Below, piece after piece: positions 27,340 through 34,747 of a DNA stretch of 64,000 nucleotides. How positions within the stretch are numbered: position 1 is the stretch's first letter; each line of letters starts with the position of its first letter. Location of the stretch: assembly GCF_000721495.1 (NCBI RefSeq), contig NZ_JOHY01000029.1, forward strand, positions 14,348-78,347, read 5' to 3'. Origin of the DNA: Streptomyces sp. NRRL F-5123. Lineage in GTDB: Bacteria > Actinomycetota > Actinomycetes > Streptomycetales > Streptomycetaceae. The notes under the pieces are model-generated. The model was given only the letters and a program-made list of their open reading frames with translations, searched no databases and was not told the DNA's origin. The position numbers and the translations under genes were made by a program.

Positions 27340-27480
27340 GTGCCTCGTCACGGGCACCGACGTGGCGGGGCCCGCGCTGGTCCACGCCTCGGGCGGGGGA
27401 AAGTCCACGCCCGCCGGGCTGCCGGCGCGCTTTTCCGACCCGACCGGCGGCCGGGTCCGCCTCGACGGCGTCCGTGGTGC
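27340..27480 (+). pseudogene. Fragment of an ABC exporter ATPase
   Basis: In the 306-bp gap between the ROK regulator and gnd, one plus-strand frame reads ALVHASGGGKSTPAGLPARF followed by SDPTGGRVRLDGV. This matches the Walker A region of MsbA-like ATPases (ALVG.SG.GKST..GLLARF.DPT.G.V.LDG), with substitutions at the first Walker Gly and two Leu-to-Pro changes. No start, signature motif or Walker B follows. It is a short decayed remnant. The rest of the gap shows nothing recognisable. Confidence 0.45.
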
Positions 27481-27570
27481 CGGCGGGCGGCCGGGTCGCC
27501 GGGGACCGCGCCCCGGCCGAACCGCGCGGGTGGCCCGGCCACTCACCCGCGGGGAGGGAGGACCTCGGAG

Positions 27571-29067
27571 TCAGGAAGCGGTGACCTCCGGGCGGTCGGG
27601 GTCCGCCCAGAGGGTGTGGAAGGTGCCGGGGCGGTCGACCCGGTGGTAGGTGTGGGCGCCGAAGAAGTCGCGTTGGCCCTGGACGAGCGCCGCCGGCAGC
27701 CGCTCCGCCCGCAGGCTGTCGTAGTACGCGAGCGCGGCGGCGAAACCCGGGGTGGGTACGCCGAGTTCGGCGGCGGTGCTCACGACCCGCCGCCACGCGC
27801 TCTGGGCGCCCCGCAGGGCGTCGGCGAAGTGGTCGTCGACGAGCAGCGTCGGCAGGTCGGGGCGGCCGTCGAACGCCGCGCGGATCCGGTCCAGGAACGC
27901 CGCGCGGATGATGCACCCCGCCCGCCAGATCGCCGCCACACGGCCCTGGTCGATGTCCCAGCCGTACTCCGCGCTGCCCACCGCGATCTGGTGGAAGCCC
28001 TGCGCGTACGCGATGATCTTCGACGCGTACAGCGCCTGCTCGACGTCCTCGGCGAAGCGGTCGTACGCGGCGCTGTCCAGCAGCGTCGGCGTGGGTCCCG
28101 GCAGCTCGCGCGCGGCGGCCCGCAGGTCGGCGTGGCCGGAGACGGACCGCGCGAAGACGGCCTCGGCGATACCGCTGACCGGCACGCCGAGGTCGAGCGC
28201 GGTCTGCACCGTCCAGCGCCCGGTGCCCTTCTGCTCCGCCTGGTCCAGCACGATGTCGACGAAGGGCCCGCCGGTGGCCGCGTCGGTGTGCGCGAGCACC
28301 TGCGCGGTGATCTCGATGAGGTAGGAGTCCAGGCGCCCCTGGTTCCAGCCGCGGAAGACCTCGGCGATGCGCTCGGGCGGCAGGCCGAGCGCGTGCCGCA
28401 GCAGGTCGTAGGACTCCGCGATGAGCTGCATGTCGGCGTACTCGATGCCGTTGTGCACCATCTTCACGAAATGCCCGGCGCCGTCCGGGCCGATGTGGGC
28501 GACGCAGGGTGAGCCGTCGTCGGCCTTCGCGGCGATGGCCTCCAGCATGGGGGACAGCGCCGCGTAGGACTCCGCGGAGCCGCCGGGCATGATGCTCGGG
28601 CCGTGCAGCGCGCCCTCCTCGCCGCCCGACACGCCGCTGCCGACGAAGTGGATGCCGCGTTCGCGGAGTGCCTGCTCGCGGCGGCGGGTGTCCGCGAAGT
28701 GCGCGTTGCCCGCGTCCACGATGATGTCGCCGGGCTCCAGCAGCGCGGCGAACTCCTCGATCACCGCGTCCGTGGGGGCGCCCGCCTTGACCATGGCGAT
28801 GACGCGCCGCGGGCGCTCCAGCGAGGCGACGAACTCCTCGGGCGTCGCGGCGGGGACGAAGCGGCCCTCGCCGCCGAACTCCTCCACCAGCGCGCGGGTA
28901 CGGGTCTCGGTCCGGTTGTGGACCGCGGTGACGTAGCCGTGCCGGGCGAGGTTGCGTGCGAGGTTGCGGCCCATCACCGCGAGGCCCGTCACCCCGATCT
29001 GCGCCGTGCCCTTGTTCTCGCCCTTGCCGGGCGTGCCGCCGCCCGCCGCCTGGTCCGTGGAGGCCAT
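27571..29067 (-). CDS. gnd: 6-phosphogluconate dehydrogenase (decarboxylating)
   Basis: 498 residues. Oxidative pentose phosphate pathway: 6-phosphogluconate plus NADP+ to ribulose 5-phosphate, CO2 and NADPH. N-terminal nucleotide fold GVTGLAVMGRNLARNLARHG (about 25-44), then GGEEGALHGPSIMPGG, the catalytic Lys/Glu region GHFVKMVHNGIEYADMQ, and DQAEQKGTGRWT. Long (homodimeric GndA-like) form; the first ~20 residues are a Gly-rich extension. Single gene, ~130 bp from the thioesterase gene on the same strand. Confidence 0.93.
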   Translation of the reverse strand: MASTDQAAGGGTPGKGENKGTAQIGVTGLAVMGRNLARNLARHGYVTAVHNRTETRTRALVEEFGGEGRFVPAATPEEFVASLERPRRVIAMVKAGAPTDAVIEEFAALLEPGDIIVDAGNAHFADTRRREQALRERGIHFVGSGVSGGEEGALHGPSIMPGGSAESYAALSPMLEAIAAKADDGSPCVAHIGPDGAGHFVKMVHNGIEYADMQLIAESYDLLRHALGLPPERIAEVFRGWNQGRLDSYLIEITAQVLAHTDAATGGPFVDIVLDQAEQKGTGRWTVQTALDLGVPVSGIAEAVFARSVSGHADLRAAARELPGPTPTLLDSAAYDRFAEDVEQALYASKIIAYAQGFHQIAVGSAEYGWDIDQGRVAAIWRAGCIIRAAFLDRIRAAFDGRPDLPTLLVDDHFADALRGAQSAWRRVVSTAAELGVPTPGFAAALAYYDSLRAERLPAALVQGQRDFFGAHTYHRVDRPGTFHTLWADPDRPEVTAS

Positions 29068-29201
29068 GGGTCCACCCTCTGCCGTCGTGCCCGATCCGCC
29101 GGGTCGTCGTCCGCCGTGTCGCTGACGTGCTCCTGCTCGCGATTATGGCGGACAAAACCCCTCGAACCGGAAAGGCATGGCCGGGGCCCGGACCGTACGG
29201 C

Positions 29202-30005
29202 TCAGCGTCCTGCGACCAGCAGGGTCTGCGCGATGCGGCCGCAGTCGCCCGAGGCGTCGTGCAACTCGCCGTGCGCGAGGCCCGATCCGCCGGGCGCGGC
29301 GGCCGTCGCCGAGCGCAGGCACAGCCACTCGCCGACCGGGTCGCGGTGCAGCAGCAGCGTCACGTCGGTGTTGATCACCAGGTCCCTGCGGTGGTCCAGC
29401 TCGAAGGCGACGGCCCAGCTGCTGTCCGCGAGCGTGAGGGCGCGGGTCAGCGGGGTGTCCTCCTCGCCCGCGACGAGCGGGACGCGCTGCCGCGCCCACA
29501 CCGTGCCCGGCCCGGGCGTGTCGAACCCCGGCTCCGGCGCGCCGGGCGCGCCCGGCGGGAAGCGCCACTCCATGGCCGAGACGTAGCCGTCCAGGTACGC
29601 GCCCGCCATCACCTGCTTCGGCTGCGGCCCCGGCACCGGCGGCACGGGCGGCACCGGGCTCAGCGCCGGGGTGTCCGCGGGGGCGGCCACCAGCCGCCAC
29701 GCCCTGGCCAGCAGCACGGGCTTGCCGTCGGCGGTGATCCGGCCCTCCAGCAGCTCGGTCCGCCCGCCCGCGCGCACCGTCCGCACCTCGACGTCCAGCT
29801 CGCCGACCGGTACGGGGCGGGGCAGGTCGACGGTCACGCGGGCGATCCGCATCCCGGGGCGCGCCTCGTGCCGTTCGAGCGCCCGCCCGATCAGGGCGGA
29901 GGGCGGGCCCGCGTGCTGGGCCTTCGGGCTCCAGGGCCCGGCGGTCCACTCGGTGCTGCCGAACCGGCTGCCGCCGAGGCTCCGGTAGAACGTCTCGCCG
30001 TCCAT
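29202..30005 (-). CDS. Acyl-CoA thioesterase-like protein (double hot-dog, TesB type)
   Basis: 267 residues from the ATG preceded by GGGAGCGGGG. Segments ARVTVDLPRPVPVGELDVEV and SSWAVAFELDHRRDLVINTD..LLLHRDPVGEWLCLRS fit the two hot-dog halves of TesB-like thioesterases common in actinobacteria, which cleave acyl-CoA. A Pro-rich linker (PALSPVPPVPPVPGPQPK) joins the halves. Stand-alone gene at the edge of the degraded island. Confidence 0.7.
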   Translation of the reverse strand: MDGETFYRSLGGSRFGSTEWTAGPWSPKAQHAGPPSALIGRALERHEARPGMRIARVTVDLPRPVPVGELDVEVRTVRAGGRTELLEGRITADGKPVLLARAWRLVAAPADTPALSPVPPVPPVPGPQPKQVMAGAYLDGYVSAMEWRFPPGAPGAPEPGFDTPGPGTVWARQRVPLVAGEEDTPLTRALTLADSSWAVAFELDHRRDLVINTDVTLLLHRDPVGEWLCLRSATAAAPGGSGLAHGELHDASGDCGRIAQTLLVAGR

Positions 30006-30092
30006 CCCCGCTCCCTCCCACTGGCGTGGGGCCGATCGTAGCGAGCGGTCCCCTCCGCCCCGCCGGGCACCCTCTCCGGCCGTGGCCGTGGC

Positions 30093-30368
30093 CGTGCCGC
30101 GGGGCGAGTCCGGCGGCTCTTCTGCCCGGAGTCGTCCTGTACTCGGTGGACGTTCGCTGGGCAACTGCCGGGACCGACCCGGCGGCACAGCCGGTGGACG
30201 GAGCGGTCGCGGTCGACTCTCGCCGCGGTGGATCTCGCCCTCGCCGGCCGGGCCGGCGCCCGGATGGCACGGCCCTTCGGGGTGCCCATCGGCCACGGCG
30301 TGGTGTTGCGGCTGCTGGAAGCTTTGCCCGAACCGGATGTCCCGGCCCCGCGGGTGGTTGGTGTCGAG
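30093..30368 (+). mobile_element. ISL3-family transposase remnant
   Basis: One plus-strand frame reads VRRLFCPESSCTRWTFAGQ, then PTRRHSRWTERSRSTLAAVD, LALAGRAGARMARPFGVPIG and LEALPEPDVPAPRVVGVE. This is the zinc-binding/HTH half of ISL3-family transposases, which continues in intact copies into GVDEWA, the first catalytic Asp of the DDE core. Here it changes to GVETPG and homology ends, so the element is truncated and dead. No terminal inverted repeats were found. Confidence 0.7.
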
Positions 30369-31110
30369 ACCCCGGGCGACGCAGGTGGCCGATTGGCGCC
30401 GCCCGAGGAGGAGGCGGACTCCCCGTGGCGGAGCGAGCAGTTCGCCAACCGCTTCCGAGCCAGGCACGCCACGGTTCACGCGTTGCCGGGGCGCCCGTGG
30501 TGCGATCGCTCATTTCCCATCCGGGCCGCCGCCAGGTCACCACTGACCCGGTACCTCTACGGGTGGACCGCAGTCGCCGCCTGCCCTTGTCGTCATCGAT
30601 CTCACGGACGCCCACCCGCCCTGCCACGGCCACAGCCTGACGGCTACGAAGGGCCCGGCACAAATACGTCACGCCGCGTGCGCTGCCCCGGAGCACATCC
30701 GCACCGCCGCGGGCTACCGGACTCGAACCGGCTCAGACCGAAAAGGGTCACAATCTCGAAGATTGAAGCGGATTTCCCATCACGCCTTTGCCCGCAGCGG
30801 CTGACCACAGCCTACCAACGACCACCGCGCTCCACAGGGCGAACGTTGCCCGAGGCGGCACTTGCTGCCAGCACATTCCCGTCAGCGCCTGTACGTGAGC
30901 CGACACCGCAGCCGCCCGGATCGTGCCCAGTTCGGTGAAGCTCAGATGTCGCAGGCACCCCGCCAGGCCGGAGCCCGTGGGGCGCCGCGCGGCACGATTG
31001 TGCAGGGCCTCCACGGTGGTGACCTCTCGTTCCGGACGGACAAGGTGGTCAGCAGCGTCATAGGAAGACCGCGGCTTCAAAAGCCCATGATCACGGATAC
31101 TCTCCGTAAG
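30369..31110. other. Non-coding or decayed stretch, nothing recognised
   Basis: About 740 bp between the ISL3 remnant and the SGNH-hydrolase promoter. Open frames exist on both strands but none shows a domain, ribosome site or codon bias like the neighbours. A small perfect hairpin CAATCT-CGA-AGATTG lies at 30751-30765. Base composition is lower in GC than the flanks. Probably leftover insertion-element or island DNA. Confidence 0.4.
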
Positions 31111-31114
31111 TAGA

Positions 31115-31145
31115 TTGACACTCTCGGTTACTTTGTGTGTATGGT
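31115..31145 (+). promoter_or_regulatory. Candidate promoter of the SGNH hydrolase gene
   Basis: A consensus TTGACA (31115-31120) and TATGGT (31140-31145) with 19-bp spacing precede GGAGAA and the GTG start at 31184. Confidence 0.4.
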
Positions 31146-31183
31146 TGAGGCGGAACCCCGTACGTCCCAATCCTGGAGAATTC

Positions 31184-32152
31184 GTGACACGCTTCCGTGC
31201 CCGTCTCGCCCTTCTCTGCTCGGCCGCGGCGCTCGCCGCCGGCGCTGTTGTCCCCGCGCAGTTCGGCGGGGCCCAGTCATCCGCCGCAGCCGAGGAGCAC
31301 CAGTGGGTCGCCCTGGGCGACTCCTACACCGCCGGGGTCATCCAGGCCGCGGGCAACACCTTCGAGGTTCCCCGTGACGGCTGCGAGCGCACCGACCGCT
31401 CCTACCCCCAGGTCATCGACCGCGACCTCTACGGCCTGTTCGAGCTGACCAACGTCAGCTGCGGCGCCGCCACCATCGCGAACGTCACCGACACGCCCCA
31501 GCACCCGATCGGCCGCCACCTGCCGCCCTTCTCCGAGGACCCGGACTACCCCTTCCCCGCCGTGCCCCCTCAGTCCGAGGCGGTAGGCCCCGACACCGAC
31601 GTCATCACCGTCGGCGTGGGCGGAAACACCCTCGGCTTCGACGACTTCATCACCAAGTGCATGCAACTCGGCGGCGAGAACGACGGCAAGGGCACTCCGT
31701 GCAAGGACGCCCTGGGCGCCGACGTCCCGGAACGGCTGAAGACCGTGCGCCACGAGTACGACCGGATGCTCACCGTGCTCCACGAGCGCGCCCCGAAGGC
31801 GAAGATCCTGGCCGTCGGCTACCCCACGGTCATCCCCCGGGACACCGCCAAGTGCAGCTTCGGTGACCTCACGCAGTTCGGCACGATCACCTCCGGCGAC
31901 CTGGCCTGGCTGCGCGCCGACGTCCTGGAGCCCCTCAACAAGACCATCGACGACTCCACCGGCACCCAGGACGCCGCCGGCTACGTCGACCTCTACACCT
32001 CCTCCCGCGACCACAGCGTCTGCGACGACAGCAAGTGGGTCGAAGGCGTCGTCACCCTCCCCGACCAGCTGTCCTTCGTGCACCCCAACGCCCTCGGCCA
32101 CCGCAACGCCGCCGACCACGTCGAAGAGGCGCTGCTCAACACCCTCACCTGA
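31184..32152 (+). CDS. Secreted SGNH/GDSL-type hydrolase (lipase-like)
   Basis: 322 residues from GTG 31184 with GGAGAA upstream. Signal peptide (TRFRARLALLCSAAALAAGA) then block I VALGDSYTAGV with the nucleophile Ser, and a C-terminal SFVHPNALGHRN with the catalytic His. The block III motif, usually GGND, reads VGVGGNTLGFDDF. Several Cys pairs (CERTDRSYPQ, NVSCGAAT, CMQLGG/CKDALG, CSFGDL, VCDDSK) suggest disulfides, as in Streptomyces secreted lipases of this family. Extracellular esterase/lipase is likely. Followed by a strong terminator. Confidence 0.82.
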   Translation: MTRFRARLALLCSAAALAAGAVVPAQFGGAQSSAAAEEHQWVALGDSYTAGVIQAAGNTFEVPRDGCERTDRSYPQVIDRDLYGLFELTNVSCGAATIANVTDTPQHPIGRHLPPFSEDPDYPFPAVPPQSEAVGPDTDVITVGVGGNTLGFDDFITKCMQLGGENDGKGTPCKDALGADVPERLKTVRHEYDRMLTVLHERAPKAKILAVGYPTVIPRDTAKCSFGDLTQFGTITSGDLAWLRADVLEPLNKTIDDSTGTQDAAGYVDLYTSSRDHSVCDDSKWVEGVVTLPDQLSFVHPNALGHRNAADHVEEALLNTLT

Positions 32153-32186
32153 TCCGTCCCGTTTCCGGGGCACCCCGTGCAGCAGC

Positions 32187-32220
32187 GAACTGGCCTCCGG
32201 CCCCAGCCGGAGGCCAGTTC
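32187..32220 (+). terminator. Strong hairpin terminator after the SGNH hydrolase
   Basis: Perfect 15-bp stem GAACTGGCCTCCGGC (32187-32201) / GCCGGAGGCCAGTTC (32206-32220) with a 4-nt loop, 35 nt after the stop. Confidence 0.8.
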
Positions 32221-32479
32221 CACGTTCCGGACCAGATCCAGACGCGGCTTCAACTCACAGTCCGGTCCGAGAGACAGGCCCTGGGAAGATCGCGACCGGA
32301 TGCCTGGGCGACTTTCGCAGTCGAACAGAGCCCTCAGGGTGCCCTCGGAGGAACCACCCCCGTGGTCGTGGGTCTTCACCTTGGGAGACTTCCTCCACAC
32401 ACCCAGTGCGTGCGGAGACCGGGAACATCATCAGCAGTCATGTGCCGCACGAGCTGATGGGAGTGTCCCGCCTCGCAGA
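32221..32479. other. Gap without recognised genes
   Basis: Between the terminator and the IS5 remnant. Several open frames, none with recognisable protein similarity or codon bias. Probably decayed DNA that flanked or belonged to the insertion element. Confidence 0.35.
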
Positions 32480-32680
32480 CAGGCCTGACGCACGGTTCGC
32501 CTGTGGGGTACTCGATCGCGGGAGCCGCCTGGACCGGGTCGTGGAGGGAACATTCGCCCACCTGCACCGGTTTTCGCCGCCTGCGGATCCGCTGGGAGAG
32601 ACGCGACGACATCCACGAAGCCTTCCTCACCCCCGGATGCGCACTCATCTGCTGGAGACGCCTGAACTTCCGACAGAGGT
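32480..32680 (+). pseudogene. IS5-family transposase C-terminus, frameshifted
   Basis: One frame gives DRGSRLDRVVEGTFAHLHRF. Shifting frame at a TTTT run (32571-32574), the next frame continues FRRLRIRWERRDDIHEAF and then GCALICWRRL. Together this is the C-terminal end of IS5-family (IS112-like) DDE transposases, including the catalytic Glu region (RWVVER.FAWLHRFRRL). The shift equals one extra base, and the N-terminal two thirds are missing. Confidence 0.75.
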
Positions 32681-32721
32681 TCAGGACAGGCACGGCCAAC
32701 ACTGACGGCCTGGTGCCGCCC

Positions 32722-33462
32722 TCAGGCCGGCTTGCGCCATACGGAGATGTGCTTCGCGGAGTCCTCGGTGAACGGAGAACCGTCCCAGTCCGCAACGCGA
32801 CGTTCCAGTTCGAGCCCTGCGATCCGCGCCATCAAGTCGAGCTCCGCCGGCCACGCGTACCGGTGCCGGGAGTTGTCGCGGCGGTAGCGGCCGTCTTCGC
32901 CGTCGCGGGTGAGATGGTGCGAGACGAGGATCTGTTCGACCAGGTCGAAGGTGTCGAAGCCGAGATGCCGGTCGGAGACATCGAACGGCACCGCGACCTG
33001 CCCGGGCGGCAGGAACCGCAGCGGCGGCACGCCCAGCTCGATGACGAATCGGCCGCCAGGGGTCAGGTGACGTGCGGCGTTGCAGAAGCACTCGACCTGC
33101 TCGTCCTGCGTGAGGAGATTCGTGATCGTGTTGTAGACGAGATAGACCAGGGTGAACTCGCCAGGGACGACGGTCGTGGCCATGTCTCCGATGGCGACGG
33201 GGAGCGCGTCCTTGTCGATCTTGCGCCGCAGGACCGCTGCCATGTGCTCGGACAGTTCGATGCCCACGACGGGCAGGCCGCGTTCCCGGAGCGGGACGCC
33301 CACTCGTCCAGTTCCGATGGCGAACTCCAGTGCCCGGCCGTTTCCGGCGAGTTCGGCGAGGAAGGCCAGCGTGGGTCCGAGAACGGCAGCCGAGGACGAT
33401 TCGGCTTCCTCGGCGTCGTAGCGGTCGGCGGTCGCGCGGGTCCACAGTTCACTGCTCGTCAC
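32722..33462 (-). CDS. SAM-dependent methyltransferase (class I)
   Basis: 246 residues from GTG 33462. AdoMet-binding motif I ALEFAIGTGRVGVPLRERG (about 41-59), then VVGIELSEHMAAVLRRK, and motif IV VYLVYNTITNLL. The usual layout of small-molecule methyltransferases related to the UbiE/Tam group. No good ribosome site. It lies in the transposon-scarred island next to an IS5 remnant. Substrate unknown. Confidence 0.75.
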   Translation of the reverse strand: MTSSELWTRATADRYDAEEAESSSAAVLGPTLAFLAELAGNGRALEFAIGTGRVGVPLRERGLPVVGIELSEHMAAVLRRKIDKDALPVAIGDMATTVVPGEFTLVYLVYNTITNLLTQDEQVECFCNAARHLTPGGRFVIELGVPPLRFLPPGQVAVPFDVSDRHLGFDTFDLVEQILVSHHLTRDGEDGRYRRDNSRHRYAWPAELDLMARIAGLELERRVADWDGSPFTEDSAKHISVWRKPA

Positions 33463-33614
33463 GGGTGGCCACTGTGCCGGGTGCCGAGGGGCGCTGTCGA
33501 CGCATTTAGGTTCTCCGCGGCTCCGCGCGCACCGCCTACGACTCGTTGTCGCCTTGCCGGGGCTTCGGCCGCACCGCCCAGCACGCCGGATCATCAGTTC
33601 CGGAATTGCGCGGG

Positions 33615-34526
33615 TCAGTCCGGCGGGCGGCGGGCGGCGAGGAGGAGGGTGCGGTGGGCGACGGCGACGACCGCGGGGTCGACGAAGCGGCCGTCGGGGA
33701 GGGCGAGGGCGCCGGGGGACGTGGCGGAAGCCGCGAGGACCTCGCGGGCCGCCGCGACCTCCTGCGCGGAAGGCCTGTACGCGCGCTCGATGACCGGGAG
33801 CTGGCGCGGATGGATCGCCGCGCGGCCGAGGAAGCCGAGGGCGCGGCCCCGGCGGCAGGACTCGCCGAGGCCCACCAGGTCGCGGACGTCGGGGTGGACG
33901 GACTGGGCCGGGGGCGCGAGGCCCGCCGCGCGGGCGGCGACGACCGTGCGGACCCGCGGCCAGGTCAGGGCCTCCTCGCCGGTCAGGCCGAGGTCCGCGC
34001 GGAGGTCGGCCTCGCCGAGGGCGATGCCGCGCACGGCGGGGTCGGCGCCCGCGATGGCGAAGGCGTTCTCCACGCCGAGCGCCGACTCCAGCAGCGGGTA
34101 GAGGGGCGGCGCGTCCGCCCCCGCCGCCCGTACCGCGCGGGCCACCCGGACGACGTCCGCGGGTGTGCCGACCTTCGGCAGCCGCAGCCCCCCGAGCCCC
34201 GGCAGCCCGGCCAGCGCGGCCAGGTCGGGACCGGCCAGCGGGCCGTCCAGGGCGTTGACCCGCACGTGCACGGGGACCCGCCCGTGCGCGGGCTCGGCCA
34301 GCAGCTCCGCGGTCGCGGCCCGCGCGTACTCCTTGCGGCCGGGCGGCACCGCGTCCTCCAGGTCGACGAGCACGACGTCGGCGCCCGACCGCAGCGCCTT
34401 CGCCACCACCTCCGGCCGGTCACCCGGCGCGTAGAGCCAGGTCAGCGCGAGGCCCTCGTCCTGCCCGGCGCCGACCGCGTCCGGTCCGCCGTTCGGGGCG
34501 GGCAGCGTCACCTCGGGCCCGCTCAC
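33615..34526 (-). CDS. CitE-like CoA lyase (HpcH/HpaI family)
   Basis: 303 residues. The TIM-barrel core begins LTWLYAPGDRPEVVAKALRS and shows DVVLVDLEDAVPPGRK (metal/substrate site), PKVGTPADVV and PLLESALGVENAFAIAGADP. Members cleave malyl-, citramalyl- or related 3-hydroxyacyl-CoA to acetyl-CoA (or propionyl-CoA) plus a 2-oxo acid. The first ~25 residues (SGPEVTLPAPNGGPDAVG) resemble the repeat unit of the mini-ORF directly upstream. Its GTG overlaps that mini-ORF's stop (GTGA). Last gene of the run that contains a CoA transferase, which would activate the acid it cleaves. Confidence 0.82.
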   Translation of the reverse strand: MSGPEVTLPAPNGGPDAVGAGQDEGLALTWLYAPGDRPEVVAKALRSGADVVLVDLEDAVPPGRKEYARAATAELLAEPAHGRVPVHVRVNALDGPLAGPDLAALAGLPGLGGLRLPKVGTPADVVRVARAVRAAGADAPPLYPLLESALGVENAFAIAGADPAVRGIALGEADLRADLGLTGEEALTWPRVRTVVAARAAGLAPPAQSVHPDVRDLVGLGESCRRGRALGFLGRAAIHPRQLPVIERAYRPSAQEVAAAREVLAASATSPGALALPDGRFVDPAVVAVAHRTLLLAARRPPD

Positions 34527-34747
34527 AGCGCGCCCTCCGTACGCGGCGCGGCGGCTGCCGTGTTCGGCCCGCGGCCCGGGGGCGTCGCTTCGGGTCGGCC
34601 TGCAGCGGGTGGTTCGGTGGCGCCTGTGTTCGGTCCGCCGCCCGGTGCGGGCGCCGCCACCTCGGGTCCGCTCGCCGCGAGCCGTTCGGTGGCGGCCGCG
34701 TCCGGTCCGCCGCCCGGTGCGGGCGCCGCCACCGCCGGCCCGCTCAC
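34523..34747 (-). CDS. 74-residue repeat-built mini-ORF between CoA transferase and CitE genes
   Basis: Starts at a GTG overlapping the CoA-transferase stop and ends at a TGA overlapping the CitE GTG, so translation could pass straight through. It is made of about three 24-residue units (SGPAVAAPAPGGGPDAAATE, SGPEVAAPAPGGGPNTGATE, then GRPEATPPGRGPNT...) and ends RTEGAL, like the CoA transferase's own RAEGAL end. Each unit resembles the start of the CitE protein. No function is suggested; it looks like a duplicated gene junction. Confidence 0.4.
   Translation of the reverse strand: MSGPAVAAPAPGGGPDAAATERLAASGPEVAAPAPGGGPNTGATEPPAAGRPEATPPGRGPNTAAAAPRTEGAL
34527..34744. repeat. Three imperfect 72-bp tandem repeats
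   Basis: A 31-bp segment beginning CGGTCCGCCGCCCGGTGCGG at 34631 recurs identically at 34703, exactly 72 bp apart; a third, more diverged unit lies toward 34565. The two borders (34520-34540 and 34739-34759) share GCCCGCTCACAGCGCGCCCT, showing that the gene boundary itself was copied. Confidence 0.75.

Noticed and set aside
30709..30735. tRNA-like 3' end on the minus strand (GGTTCGAGTCC-type T-loop with short stem)
   Set aside because: No matching acceptor, D or anticodon arms can be built upstream; the adjacent hairpin does not fit an anticodon stem. Could be an attachment-site remnant of a tRNA, but there is no integrase.
30748..31170. 140-residue minus-strand open frame opposite the SGNH promoter region
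   Set aside because: No domain, no ribosome site, composition unlike neighbouring genes, and it covers a good promoter for the plus-strand gene.
32221..32480. Possible CRISPR or regulatory repeats in the IS-scarred gap
   Set aside because: No unit recurs within the window apart from the terminator stem.
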